DNA from: Cordylochernes scorpioides
Taxonomy: Eukaryota; Arthropoda; Arachnida; Pseudoscorpiones; Chernetidae
Direction: 5' to 3'
Length of the DNA stretch: 64,000 bases
Assembly (NCBI GenBank): GCA_030710605.1
Contig: CP092874.1
Span: 67,994,658-68,058,657, forward strand
In this document: positions 32,477 to 42,799 of the stretch, in pieces
How the letters are laid out: each line of letters opens with the position of its first letter
Position numbering within the stretch: position 1 is the stretch's first letter
Program-made: the position numbers and the translations under genes
Notes under the pieces: generated by a model
Told to the model about the DNA's origin: nothing
The model's database searches: none
Seen by the model: only the letters and a program-made list of their open reading frames with translations

Positions 32477-32626
32477 TGTTGTTTATGTTGTTCTTGTGTC
32501 TATTTGATCACGCAGAATGCAACTGAACTAAGTATTTATTTATTAACATCTATCTATTATAACATGGTTATATATCTAAGAGTGTTTACAAGTCGAGTCG
32601 GCAGTGTTGCCGGATCAATCATAACA
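32477..32626 (-). repeat. 3' LTR of element H
   Basis: 150 bp, reading TGTTATGATTG to TAAACAACA on the element strand, and identical to 36622-36771 by eye. The upstream purine tract is short (AAAGGAAA). Confidence 0.9.
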
Positions 32627-32666
32627 TGTTTCCTTTAAACAAAAATAAAAAAGGATTGCAGTTCTC

Positions 32667-35600
32667 CTAGTCTCTATAACGCAAAGGTTTTCTCACTGTT
32701 CTACCACTGCGGGTTCGCACACTAGGAGAAGTAGATGATTCTTCACCTTTCTTGGCAATGTCCTCCCTTGGATCATATGCTCTTCTGTTTTCGGAAGTGG
32801 GTCTTCCGTGATCTTGTATGTTGTCATCCATGGCTGTCCCTGCTTGAGATCCAGGAATGCTTGGACTTTGACTTGTTGGGGCAGAATCTTCTACACTGAA
32901 CTTTCTCGGTCTAAGGTGAGACCTGTTCCTGCGGTATTCAGACCCACTTGGTGTTTTCACCATATATGAGCGTGGAGTTTCATGCTTTGCAGTCACTGTT
33001 GCCGGAACCCATTTTCTATGCCTTTCCTGCAACATGATGTTGTCTCCTACTTCCAAAGGTCTCAAAATTCTCTTTGGACTTCCTGCATACTTTTGTTGAT
33101 GGTCTCTCAATTTTTGGTAATTCTTTGTTGTGTCAAACAGTGGTTTCAACTGTTGTCGGGTGTATGTCGAAAGAGTTCTCACAGATCTTCCCATAAACAT
33201 TTGGGTCGGAGATGGCAAGTCATACTTAGGTGTGTTGTTGAACTCCATCAAAGCCAGATTGGGATCTCTTCCTGACTTCACAGCTTTAATTATCAGTCCT
33301 TTGATGGTTTGAATTGTCCTCTCAACTTGTCCATTAGATCTTGGATATTTGGGACTGGAGGTTTGGTGTTTGAATTCATATTTCTGAGCAAAATTTTTGA
33401 ATCCAGTAGAGTTAAAAGGGGGTCCATTATCCGAAACTAGAGTTCTTGGAATTCAATGAGTCCTGAAAATGGTTTTCAACTGCATGATGGTTTCGGTTTC
33501 TCTTTTGCTTGATAATTTCCGGATTTCAACAAACTTTGAGTGGTAATCGACAACCAAGATGGAACTGGTTCCACTCACCTCCATGAAATCTACAGCAATT
33601 TTTTCCCATGGAAATTCAGGGATTTCATGAGCTATTCTTGACTCCTCAGGATTCTTTCTTGAATATTCCTGACATGTTCTGCACTTTTCCACTTCATTTT
33701 CTACTTGTGTTATCATGCCGGGCCAGTAAAATGCTGATCTTGCTTTTTCTTTGGAAGCTGCTATGCCCTGGTGCGATGAATGAACAACCTGCAGGATTTC
33801 TTTTCGAAGAGTCGATGGCACCATGATGCAATTTCCTTTGTAAACAATTCCGTCACTCACATGAATTTCATCTTGAAATTGCCAGTAGGGTTTTGCTTCA
33901 TCACAGACCATAGTTTTATATTTCGGCCATCCATTCTTCGCATACTCTATTAGTTGTATCAAGGTGTGGTCCCCATGAGTTTCCTTTTGTAGTCTCTTTA
34001 TTTTTTCATCTGTGGTAACCAGCAACATGTGCACTGATTCAGTTTGACCTTCTAAATAGCTTGTGTCCACCTCATCTTTTAATGGATCTCTAGACAGATG
34101 GTCAGCTACAAACATGTTTTTCCCTGGTGTAAACTTCAAAGATATTTGAAATCTCATCAGACGTAAGACCATTCTTTGCAGTCTTGGGGAAAGCTTTTCT
34201 AAAGGTTTCTTAACAATACTCAGGAGAGGTTTGTGGTCAGTTTCCACAATAACATCATTTCCCCAAATATAGTACTGGAAGCGTTCACATCCAAAGACTA
34301 TAGCCAAAAGTTCTTTCTCTATCTGTGCGTATTTTCTTTGAGTTGCATTCAGGCTGAAGGACGCATACTCAATTGCTTGTCCCCCTTGCATAAGCACTGT
34401 ACCAATACCATATTGGCTTGCATCAGATGAAATGGTGATTGGCTTGGTTGGGTCAAAAAATGTCAATATTGGAGCATTCGAAACCATATTCTTGAGTTTT
34501 TCAAAACAATCATTTTCTTCGCCTCCAAATTTCCATTCACTCTTGTTGCTTATCAATTTCCTTAGAGGTGCAGTCTTGTCAGAAAGATTAGGAATGAATT
34601 TGCCAAGGTACGTTACCATACCTAAGAATCTTTGGACTTCAGTCTTGTTCTCAGGTCTTTTCAACTTTTGTATTGCCTCTGCTCTTGAAGCTTGAATGGC
34701 TATTCCATCTCGACTGATTATATGGCCTAAGAAATTTACTTTGTCGACAGCTATCTGCTGCTTCTTGGCATTGAGCTTGACATTATTTTCTTCCAACCTT
34801 CGAAGAACTGTTTCGAGGTTTCGGTTGTGTTCTTCCATTGTGCTTCCATAGATCAAGATGTCATCCATATAGCAAGCAGTTCCCTGGAGACCTGAAAGAA
34901 TATTGTTTATGCATCGCTGGAATACCTCCGATGCACTGTTCAATCCATAGGGAAGTCGCTTGAACCGGAATCTTCCAAAGGGAGTCGCAATGGTGCACAG
35001 GTTGGTGCTTTCTCTGTCTAATGGGATTTGCCAGAAAGCTGATGATGCATCAAATACAGAGAAAACTGTAGCACCTTTCAGTTCAGAAAATATTGTTTCA
35101 GCTGTTGGCAGAATATAGCGCTCTCTCTGAACATATTTGTTCAGTTCCCTGGGGTCCATGCAAATTCTGACATCCCCAGAAGGTTTTTGTACCACTACAA
35201 TAGGGTGTGTCCATTCGCTTGGTTCTTCAACTTTTTCAATAATGTCAAGTTTTTCCATCCGTTCCAATTCTGCTTTAACTTTTTCTCTAATGGAAAAAGG
35301 AATTTTTCTGCTTGGAGCAATAACTGGAGTTGTATTTTCATTTAGTCTAATCTTGTGTTCAATTGGCAGTCTTCCTATGCCTTCAAATATATTTTTGTGC
35401 CTGTTCAAAATTTCTTTTGCTGAATTGTTCTGCTCTGTTTGGACAGCATCACATTTCTTAATTAGTGAAAGCTTTTCAATAGCTTCTATTCCTAAAATTG
35501 GTTGATAGTATCCATCAGCAATGAAAAATTCTAGACTTTCCGTCTTATTTTTAGTTTTGCAATTTAGTGTGGCAATTCCTTTTATCTTGATTTCATGTCC

Positions 35601-35747
35601 TGTATATGATGTTAGCTTTCGGTTAGTCTGAAATATTTCCAAACCTTTCATTTGTCTGGTGAATGTGTATGGCAAAACATTCACTTCTGCTCCAGAGTCC
35701 AACTTGAAACATATTTCCTTTCCATTCACTATGATGGATTTTTCCAT
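32667..35747 (-). CDS. pol: Pol polyprotein of element H, one in-frame TGA
   Basis: From ATG 35747 the frame runs 1026 codons to 32667 with a single stop, TGA at 33455-33453. Protease shows LDSGAEVNVL near residue 17. RT has the LPYGLNSASEVFQR block and YMDDILIYG (about 34870). RNase H shows SSDASQYGIG. Integrase has an H-H-C-C finger (HSSHQGIAAS to CRTCQ), first Asp in VDFMEV, second in LVSDNGPPF just after the stop, and Glu in SNGQVERTIQ. The end is basic (RTRSGRTVRKPLRYRD). The stop lies between the first and second catalytic acids of integrase, so a truncated pol would lack strand-transfer activity. Pol overlaps gag by 19 bases in the -1 frame. Confidence 0.9.
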
Positions 35748-36577
35748 TCCAAAGTATGGACTACTTTTGCTTCATGTATTGACCATACAGTTTCTTCTGT
35801 TTCATCATTCAGACTTCTGATAGCTGAACTTTTACAGAAAGCTGCAAAATGATTCATCTTTTTGCATTTGGAGCATCTTTTACCCCATGCAGGACAATTT
35901 TTTGCTCTGTGAGACTTTCCACACCTTTGGCATTTGAATTCTTTTTCAGATTCTTGATTTTGTTTTGGACTGTGTTTCTTTTCATATTTTCTTATTTGAC
36001 AGATGTTCTGGTTGTTCTGCATGATCTTGATCTGTTGCTTGCTTATTTCATCTGTTTTGCACATTTCAATGGCTTTTAGAAGAGTTAAATTAGGCTCTCT
36101 TAAGAGGCGTTCCTGCAAAGCCTTGTCTTGTATTCCATACACAATGCGATCCCTTATTAAACTATCCTTTTGTGATTCAAATTCACATGATGTGGATAAT
36201 CCTTTTAGTTCTGTTATAAAACTATCGATGGATTCACCATCCTTCTGGGTCGCTGAAAAAAATTTGAATCTTTCAAAAATGACGTTCTTTTTAGGCTCGC
36301 AAAAATCATCAAATTTGTTTATTACAAGATCGAAATTTTCTGCTTCATCTTCTTTTAAATGAAATGTGTTGAAAACTTCCAAGGCTTCTTCGCCAATAAA
36401 ATTTAATAAAATGGCAACTTTCAGTTTATCAGGCTTTGTGGCTTTTTCTGTTGCTTCAAGATAAAGCATTAATCGCTGTTTGAACCTTCGCCAATTTTCC
36501 GCTACATTTCCGTGCAAGGCGAGTTCGCTAGGCCTAACAAAGTCCATGTTTTCTTTTTTCTCACTAATATTTTTCAA
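35729..36577 (-). CDS. gag: Gag of element H
   Basis: Intact, 282 codons from ATG 36577; a second ATG (MDFVRPSELALHG) lies ten codons in and is an equally likely start. The capsid-like region (ENWRRFKQRL, LLNFIGEEALEVFNTF) covers about residues 20-170. Two zinc knuckles, CQRCGKSHRAKNC and CSKCKKMNHFAAFC, lie near residues 215-250. The gag stop is inside the pol start region. No canonical slippery heptamer was found, so pol may be reached by reinitiation or an atypical shift. Confidence 0.9.
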   Translation of the reverse strand: MKNISEKKENMDFVRPSELALHGNVAENWRRFKQRLMLYLEATEKATKPDKLKVAILLNFIGEEALEVFNTFHLKEDEAENFDLVINKFDDFCEPKKNVIFERFKFFSATQKDGESIDSFITELKGLSTSCEFESQKDSLIRDRIVYGIQDKALQERLLREPNLTLLKAIEMCKTDEISKQQIKIMQNNQNICQIRKYEKKHSPKQNQESEKEFKCQRCGKSHRAKNCPAWGKRCSKCKKMNHFAAFCKSSAIRSLNDETEETVWSIHEAKVVHTLEWKNPS

Positions 36578-36621
36578 TAATATATTTATTTGAAAAAGTA
36601 CTCACTTTTCCGCTGCCACCC

Positions 36622-36771
36622 TGTTGTTTATGTTGTTCTTGTGTCTATTTGATCACGCAGAATGCAACTGAACTAAGTATTTATTTATTAACATCTATCT
36701 ATTATAACATGGTTATATATCTAAGAGTGTTTACAAGTCGAGTCGGCAGTGTTGCCGGATCAATCATAACA
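36622..36771 (-). repeat. 5' LTR of element H
   Basis: 150 bp, identical to the 3' copy, followed on the element strand by GGG and then the TGGCAGCGGAAAAG primer-binding-like sequence. Confidence 0.9.
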
Positions 36772-36776
36772 ATGTG

Positions 36777-36916
36777 TATATAATCTTTCTCCATTTTTAC
36801 CCCTTTGTATATTTCCCACTTTCATAGGTTTCTCCTTTTTGTAACCCCAAGGAGAATCCTCTGTAAGACAGTGTGTCTTAATAAAGGTTTTTTGTGTGTG
36901 TGACTGGTGTCTTACA
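36777..36916 (+). other. LINE 3' UTR end, tail and right target duplication
   Basis: After element H the LINE UTR resumes. TTAATAAAGG (about 36878) and a TTTTTTGTGTGTG tail end at 36900. TGACTGGTGTCTTACA (36901-36916) repeats the sequence at 826-841, closing the LINE. Confidence 0.7.
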
Positions 36917-37275
36917 GTCCGAGACTAAAACATAAAATGTCTGTGCAAAATATTAGGTTGGAGCGTTCCCAGTTAACAACAACTTTGGTAGGCGGCGCTG
37001 TACGTTGCCACCGCCGTACCTTCGAGGCGTTTTACACGAGTTTGATTAAGAGCGATATATTTTGTGTGCCCCCCTTTATATTTAAATAATTTATATAAAT
37101 ATAACTATAGAATTGAAATATTTGGTACTCTCTATTTTGTTTATTAATAATTCTCAATCTATATTTACTGTTTAAATATAAAATGAGTTTTTACATCTAA
37201 ATAATATTTGGGCAAATGTAAACGGTCTTCATATACGCTTTTACACTACCTTTTCATAACAAAATTAAATTAAAA
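36917..37275. other. Pre-LINE flanking DNA with a dispersed repeat
   Basis: There is no gene. 36955-37043 (GGAGCGTTCCCAGTTAACAA onward, to GAGGCGTTTTACACGAG) matches the reverse complement of 51545-51619, apart from about 14 extra bases here. It is some dispersed element or conserved terminus that I cannot name. Confidence 0.5.
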
Positions 37276-37557
37276 TAGGTTTATATTGTTAAAAGAGAAA
37301 ACGAAAATATAACGTGGTGAGTTTCTTTTTATTGAAAATACAAGCTTTCAAGCAAAACGCTTTTCTTCAGGAAATCCAAGAAAATGTGCGGAGAGGTATA
37401 GGCACCCAACTAAGTAAGATTTGAATATTGAAGCGGAATTGCTAGAACAAGCACGTATTAACACACCTAGAGAGCGAGCGAGAAATCCAGTTTAAAATAA
37501 GTTTAAAATAAATAAAATATATACATAAATCGGGAAAACACTTGAGGTTAAAATTCC

Positions 37558-39152
37558 TTATGCGGGATCCATGCTATTACAAAAAGCTATGTACTGCGGG
37601 GGTAGTTCAATTTTTCTATTGAGGCTCGGAATTTTATTGTAAACCAAAGCCTCCAGGACCAGTCGTTGATATTTTCCGCGTATGTTATTGTAAATACATT
37701 GGGTGTATGTGAAATCAAATGAATGCTGTGTTTCTGCCATGTGCTGATAAATCTGGGAACGGCTGTCTTTGTTCATGATGTTTATATTGTGTTCTTTAGT
37801 CCTGATTTCAATGGTTCTGCCGGTTTCACCAACATAATGTAGTTCGCAATTTGAGCATTTAACACAGGCGGATAGTGGGTCCTGCTTTTTAGAACTTTTT
37901 GTGATGGGATGCCGGAGTTTGAGTTCGACGGAAGGTGAATTACTAAAATACGTGCGAACACCGTATTTTCTCAAGAAACGGGCAATATCGACGTTGGTTT
38001 CGGAATACGGGAGAACGCAAGTCGATTTGTAAACGATTGGAATTGCATATGTACGTTGTTGGTACGTATGGCGCCGGATAAAATCTATAGGATAACCGAA
38101 AGACGAAAGGTTACGATAAACGTCATTTCTCTCGACCGTCCTAAAGATTTCTAGAGAACAATGCGTGGAGATCCTTTTTGTTAGTGTTTTGATAGTTGTG
38201 ATCTTATGAGATGCAGGTGCATGAGAACCGTAATGAATATATGTGGGGTTAAATTCTGGTTTGTAGTATACCGTAGTTTCTATGCTGCTGCCGGTATTGA
38301 TGACCAACACATCCAGAAACGGGATGACACCATTCTTGTCCTGGTTTTGGGTGAACTTTAGGCATTCGTGATATGCGTTGAGGGCATCTGTGATGAGGGA
38401 GTTATTAGCGTTGGGATACATGCAAAATATGTCATCGACATATCTTACCCATAATTTAATTCCTAGGTCATCACGGTCCGTGATCCAGGAGTCAAGGCCA
38501 GACATTACGAGTTCAGCTGCTATGTTTGATAAAGGGCTACCCATGGGGGAACCTCTCTTCTGTAGGTAGTAATGACCGTCAAATTCAAGGGTGTTCATAT
38601 TCAAGCATATTTGGAATAGGTCTGTGATGGTGCAACTGTGGGTATGGGGGAGATCGGAAGATGCCAGGAGTTTTCTGAGTTCTTTGATGATGAGGTCGTG
38701 GGGGAGACACAAAAAGAGGGATTTTACATCATACGTGCAGATGAGTGTAGTTTTCTGAGTTATCTATTTCTTTTAATTTGTGGATAAAGTCGCTTGAGTC
38801 TTGAATAGAATGGGAGTTATGTCTTGATAAACGGTTTTAGGACATCTGAAAGGTATCTAGCCAGGTGTGCTGCAGGGGAAAGATGATATGCAACAATTGG
38901 TCTAAGGGGGATGTCCGGTTTGTGTACCTTCGGGAGGCCATAAATATAAGGGGTGTTGGAGAGATTTGAAGTATAACTTTGAAATTGTGCGGAGGTGATT
39001 TGGTTGGTTCTTTTCAGGCGACTTTGTGATGACTTGTAGGCCTTTTGGATGTTGCTGACTTGGGCAGGTGAAGCACCCTCGAAAGTATCCAAATCACCTA
39101 GGATGTCCTGCATTTTGCTCTTATATGCCTCAAAAGAGATTATTATACTCAA
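37558..39152 (-). pseudogene. PLE reverse transcriptase with partial GIY-YIG nuclease, minus copy
   Basis: The 5'-truncated protein begins in the RT N-terminal region (EAYKSKMQDILGDLD). Visible are YGLPKVHKPDIPLRPIV, motif A YDVKSLFL, KRGSPMGSPLSNIAAEL and RYVDDIFCM (YVDD). The GIY-YIG domain has lost its first half: the short VYKI-containing segment of the plus copy is deleted, leaving CSNCELHYVGETGRTIE. The frame shifts after FIKT at about 38815. RT and GIY-YIG together define the PLE class. This copy cannot be active. Confidence 0.85.
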
Positions 39153-41297
39153 GAATCCGAGGTTCTATATCCAGAATCAGATTCCTCCAAAAAACAGTAA
39201 AAGGACTACTCTCACTTCTAGCCATCAGACTTCCATTTGAAGAACTTACGTCCCTTATCTCCGGCATCACCACCCGCGTTCACCAGCTCGATCAGTTTAT
39301 CGAAAACCGACATCGAAAGAAATTTGTATTCTGGACACAGAAATACCAATTTCCCTCTTACAACTCCTGCCATAACATCCAGAAAGATGTTATACTAAAC
39401 CTTGCCAATATCAACCTCTCGGAAGATCACATTTCCCTCTTAACCAAAGGACTCAAGTATAGACTACCCACTAAGCAAGACCCCTTACACATCATCAGCT
39501 GTGTTGAGTCTTCTCTACAGAACGAAAGTAATTTTGACAAATACCATATCCGCACCACAATCACCAACAAACTATACGCCTCCGGCCACTCAAGCCCTAG
39601 CCACAAATCCTCTAAGAATGAAGTCAAAGCCTTGAAATCCCTCAGAGATCAGAAAGACATAGTGGTCACCAGATCAGACAAAGGTTCACAGGTCGTGATT
39701 CTCAAATTGGAAGCATATAAGAGCAAAATGCAGGACATCCTAGGTGATTTGGATACTTTCGAGGGTGCTTCACCTGCCCAAGTCAGCAACATCCAAAAGG
39801 CCTACAAGTCATCACTAAGTCGCCTGAAAAGAACCAACCAAATCACCTCCGCACAATTTCAAAGTTATACTTCAAATCTCTCCAACACCCCTTATATTTA
39901 TGGCCTCCCGAAGGTACACAAACCGGACATCCCCCTTAGACCAATTGTTGCATATCATCTTTCCCCTGCAGCACACCTGGCTAGATACCTTTCAGATGTC
40001 CTAAAACCGTTTATCAAGACATAACTCCCATTCTATTCAAGACTCAAGCGACTTTATCCACAAATTAAAAGAAATAGATAACTCAGAAAACTACACTCAT
40101 CTGCACGTGTGATGTAAAATCCCTCTTTTTGTGTCTCCCCCACGACCTCATCATCAAAGAACTCAGAAAACTCCTGGCATCTTCCGATCTCCCCCATACC
40201 CACAGTTGCACCATCACAGACCTATTCCAAATTCGCTTGAATATGAACACCCTTGAATTTGACGGTCATTACTACCTACAGAAGAGAGGTTCCCCCATGG
40301 GTAGCCCTTTATCAAACATAGCAGCTGAACTCGTAATGTCTGGCCTTGACTCCTGGATCACGGACCGTGATGACCTAGGAATTAAATTATGGGTAAGATA
40401 TGTCGATGACATATTTTGCATGTATCCCAACGCTAATAACTCCCTCATCACAGATGCCCTCAACGCATATCACGAATGCCTAAAGTTCACCCAAAACCAG
40501 GACAAGAATGGTGTCATCCCGTTTCTGGATGTGTTGGTCATCAATACCGGCAGCAGCATAGAAACTACGGTATACTACAAACCAGAATTTAACCCCACGT
40601 ATATTCATTACGGTTCTCATGCACCTGCATCTCATAAGATCACAACTATCAAAACACTAACAAAAAGATCTCCACTCATTGTTCTCTAGAAATCTTTAGG
40701 ACGGTCGAGAGAAATAACGTTTATCGTAACCTTTCATCTTTCGGTTATCCTATAGATTTTATCCGGCGCCATACGTACCAACAACGTACATATGCAATCC
40801 CAACCGTTTACAAATCGACTTGCGTTCTCCCGTATTCCGAAACCAACGTCGATATTGCCCGTTTATTGAGAAAATACAGTGTTCGCACGTATTTTAGTAA
40901 TTCCCCTTCCGTCGAACTCATACTCCGGCATCCCATCACAAAAAGTTCTAAAAAGCAGGACCCACTATCCGCCTCTAATGCAGTGTACAAAATTAAATGC
41001 TCAAATTGCGAACTACATTATGTTGGTGAAACCAGCAGAACCATTGAAATCAGGACTAAAGAACACAATAGAAACATCATGAACAAAGACAGCCGTTCCC
41101 AGATTTATCAGCACATGGCAGAAACACAGCATTCATTTGATTTCACATACACCCAATGTATTTACAGTAACATACGCGGAAAATATCAACGACTGGTCCT
41201 GGAGGCTTTGGTTTCCAATAAAATTCCGAGCCTCAATAGAAAAATTGAACTACCCCCGCAGTACATAGCTTTTTGTAATAGCATGGATCCCGCATAA
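39145..41297 (+). pseudogene. PLE reverse transcriptase and GIY-YIG nuclease, plus copy
   Basis: This copy is longer at the 5' side and includes the PLE N-terminal region (PFEELTSLISGITTR, VVTRSDKGSQVVIL). The RT blocks are YGLPKVHKPDIP, CDVKSLFLCLP, GSPMGSPLSN and RYVDDIFCM. A one-base deletion at about 40667 breaks the frame after RT. The GIY-YIG domain is complete here: AVYKIKCSNCELHYVGET, then RTKEH and the conserved late block. It shares with the minus copy the frameshift after FIKT (40020). It would have primed reverse transcription at the nuclease-cut target. Confidence 0.85.
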
Positions 41298-41600
41298 GGA
41301 ATTTTAACCTTAAGTGTTTTCCCGATTTATGTATATATTTTATTTATTTTAAACTGGATTTCTCGCTCGCTCTCTAGGTGTGTTGATACGTGCTTGTTCG
41401 TGGCAATTCCGCTTCAATATTCAAATCTTACTTAGTTGGGTGTATATACCTCTCCGCACATTTTCTTGGATTACCTGAAGAAAAGCGTTTTGCTTGAAAG
41501 CTTGTATTTTCAATAAAAAGAAACTCACCACGCTATATTTTCGTTTTCTCTTTTTAACTTTTAAAACGTGGCTAAAGTATGTCTGATACTAGGTTTATAT

Positions 41601-41934
41601 TGTGACGGTGTTTTGACCCACCGCCAATTTTGAACAGCCCTTTCAACGGCCACCACCTCGGCCGGCTGGGTAAGCTAAGTCGGCGCATGCGCGGCGGTGG
41701 TGGTGACGTGGTAAGCACGTGGGAGGATACCATTGTTTTGACGGCCACCACGAGCCAACGTCCATTTTCATCCATCCATTTTCATCAAACCTTTTTCAAC
41801 TCTTCTTTACTAGATTTTAATTTGTAACAATAATAATTAACATTGATATTTATTTTATATTATATTTGTAATAATTAAAATACCTTGGAATGAATAATTG
41901 AATCCATTTCTTGAAAACCAGACGAACCACCACA
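41601..41934 (+). repeat. 5' LTR of element D
   Basis: 334 bp with a GC-rich first half (CACCGCC, CACCACCTCGGCC) and an AT-rich second half. The primer-binding site TGGCGCAGCCGACAGG starts at 41939. Confidence 0.9.
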
Positions 41935-42116
41935 GTTTTGGCGCAGCCGACAGGATTTTCAATTATTCAAGCACCAAAAAGATTTTATTCATTTCAATAT
42001 TATATTTATTTCAGTCAATTGTAAACATAATTTGGATTTTAATAATTTTTAATCAAAAAATTTAATACTTGAAAAAAATTTTTTTTTTGAAAATAAAAAT
42101 AATATCCAATTTCATT

Positions 42117-42760
42117 ATGTCGAAAGAAAATATTTTAAAATTGCAAAAATACAGCGGGGATCAGAAAGATATTCGTGCCTATAGATGGGTAAACTTTTTG
42201 AATTACATGTTACAGATGAAGATAAAGGAAAGTTTTTCTTTAACTATCTAGAAGGAAGAGCCTTAGAATGGTATGCTGATGAAATTGCAGGAACTAATAT
42301 TAATCAATGGATAACCATCAAACAAAAATGTATTACAAGATTTGGATCATCAACAGCAACACCATTAATTGATGCACAACGGAGGTATCTACGCCGCGAT
42401 GAATCCGTCAATGACTACTTTCAGTCCAAAATCCGGCTTCTAAAACAAACTTCCTTATCCAAAGTCGAACAAATCCAGATGCTGACGGAAGGATTACCAG
42501 CACAATGGAAGATAAGCTTAGCCCCAATACATTTCGAAGATATAGAGACTTGGGTAAGTGCAACCTTAAAATTGGAGGCTGCTGTTAGCTCCATACAAAA
42601 TAACTCCAAACCAGCCTTTAGCGATAATAAATTTAAAGATCCTACCTCTTACGTCGCTTCACGTCCGAAGCCACCATACCCATGCAGATTTTGCAAAATG
42701 CGAAATTTAAATAATTTTTCACTGGCATAATGAATGCCCATATAGACCCAAAACATTCCC
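42117..42760 (+). pseudogene. gag: Gag of element D (frameshifted)
   Basis: It starts MSKENILKLQKYSG at 42117. A frame change near 42200 leads into the capsid-like region (YLEGRALEWYADEI, RRYLRRDESVNDYF, LTEGLPAQWK). It ends with the first half of a zinc finger, CRFCK, after which another shift is needed to reach HWHNEC. The arrangement resembles the unusual finger of CsRn1-type elements. Confidence 0.75.
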
Positions 42761-42799
42761 TAAAGAAACTGCAGCAAACGAACAACCCTCAACTTTGTA

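Larger units (their letters stand above)
32477..36771 (-). mobile_element. Element H: very young Ty3/gypsy retrotransposon
   Basis: Its 150-bp LTRs at 32477-32626 and 36622-36771 look identical, and ATGTG flanks it (32472-32476 and 36772-36776). The minus strand carries gag and pol. The only break seen is one in-frame TGA in the integrase. A PBS-like TGGCAGCGGAAAAGTG follows the 5' LTR on the element strand. The gag type and K02A2.6-like pol suggest the Mag group. It inserted at the right duplication of the tRNA-like array, inside the LINE 3' UTR. Confidence 0.9.
842..36900 (+). mobile_element. LINE (non-LTR retrotransposon), one copy split by nested insertions
   Basis: LINE segments are 842-1141, 26700-27933, 28399-31262 and about 36777-36900, together roughly 4.5 kb. 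They occur in the expected order: short 5' UTR, ORF1 start, ORF1 end, ORF2 with endonuclease, reverse transcriptase and C-terminal zinc knuckle, then a 3' UTR with AATAAA and a (TG)n tail. Each interruption is bounded by its own target duplication: GATG for LTR A, ATGC for element B, 13 bp for the inserts at 27934 and 31263, and ATGTG for element H. The (TG)n tail rather than poly(A), and the ORF1 type, suggest a CR1/Jockey-like group; the clade is not settled. Both ORFs are decayed, so the copy is dead and the oldest recognisable insertion here. Confidence 0.75.
37289..41590. mobile_element. Two Penelope-like elements, head to head, with one outer target duplication
   Basis: TAGGTTTATATT flanks the pair: 37276-37287 on the left, and 41590-41600 plus the base after element D on the right. 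A minus-strand copy (37289-about 39135) and a plus-strand copy (about 39145-41556) face away from each other, with their 5' ends meeting near 39140. The arms mirror each other over about 1.85 kb. Both 3' ends carry CTGAAGAA, AAGC, loop GTTTT, GCTT, GAAAGC. One duplication around the whole pair, and a frameshift shared by both arms, imply a single insertion event from one template. About 30 bases of unexplained sequence separate the right arm end from the duplication. Confidence 0.85.
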
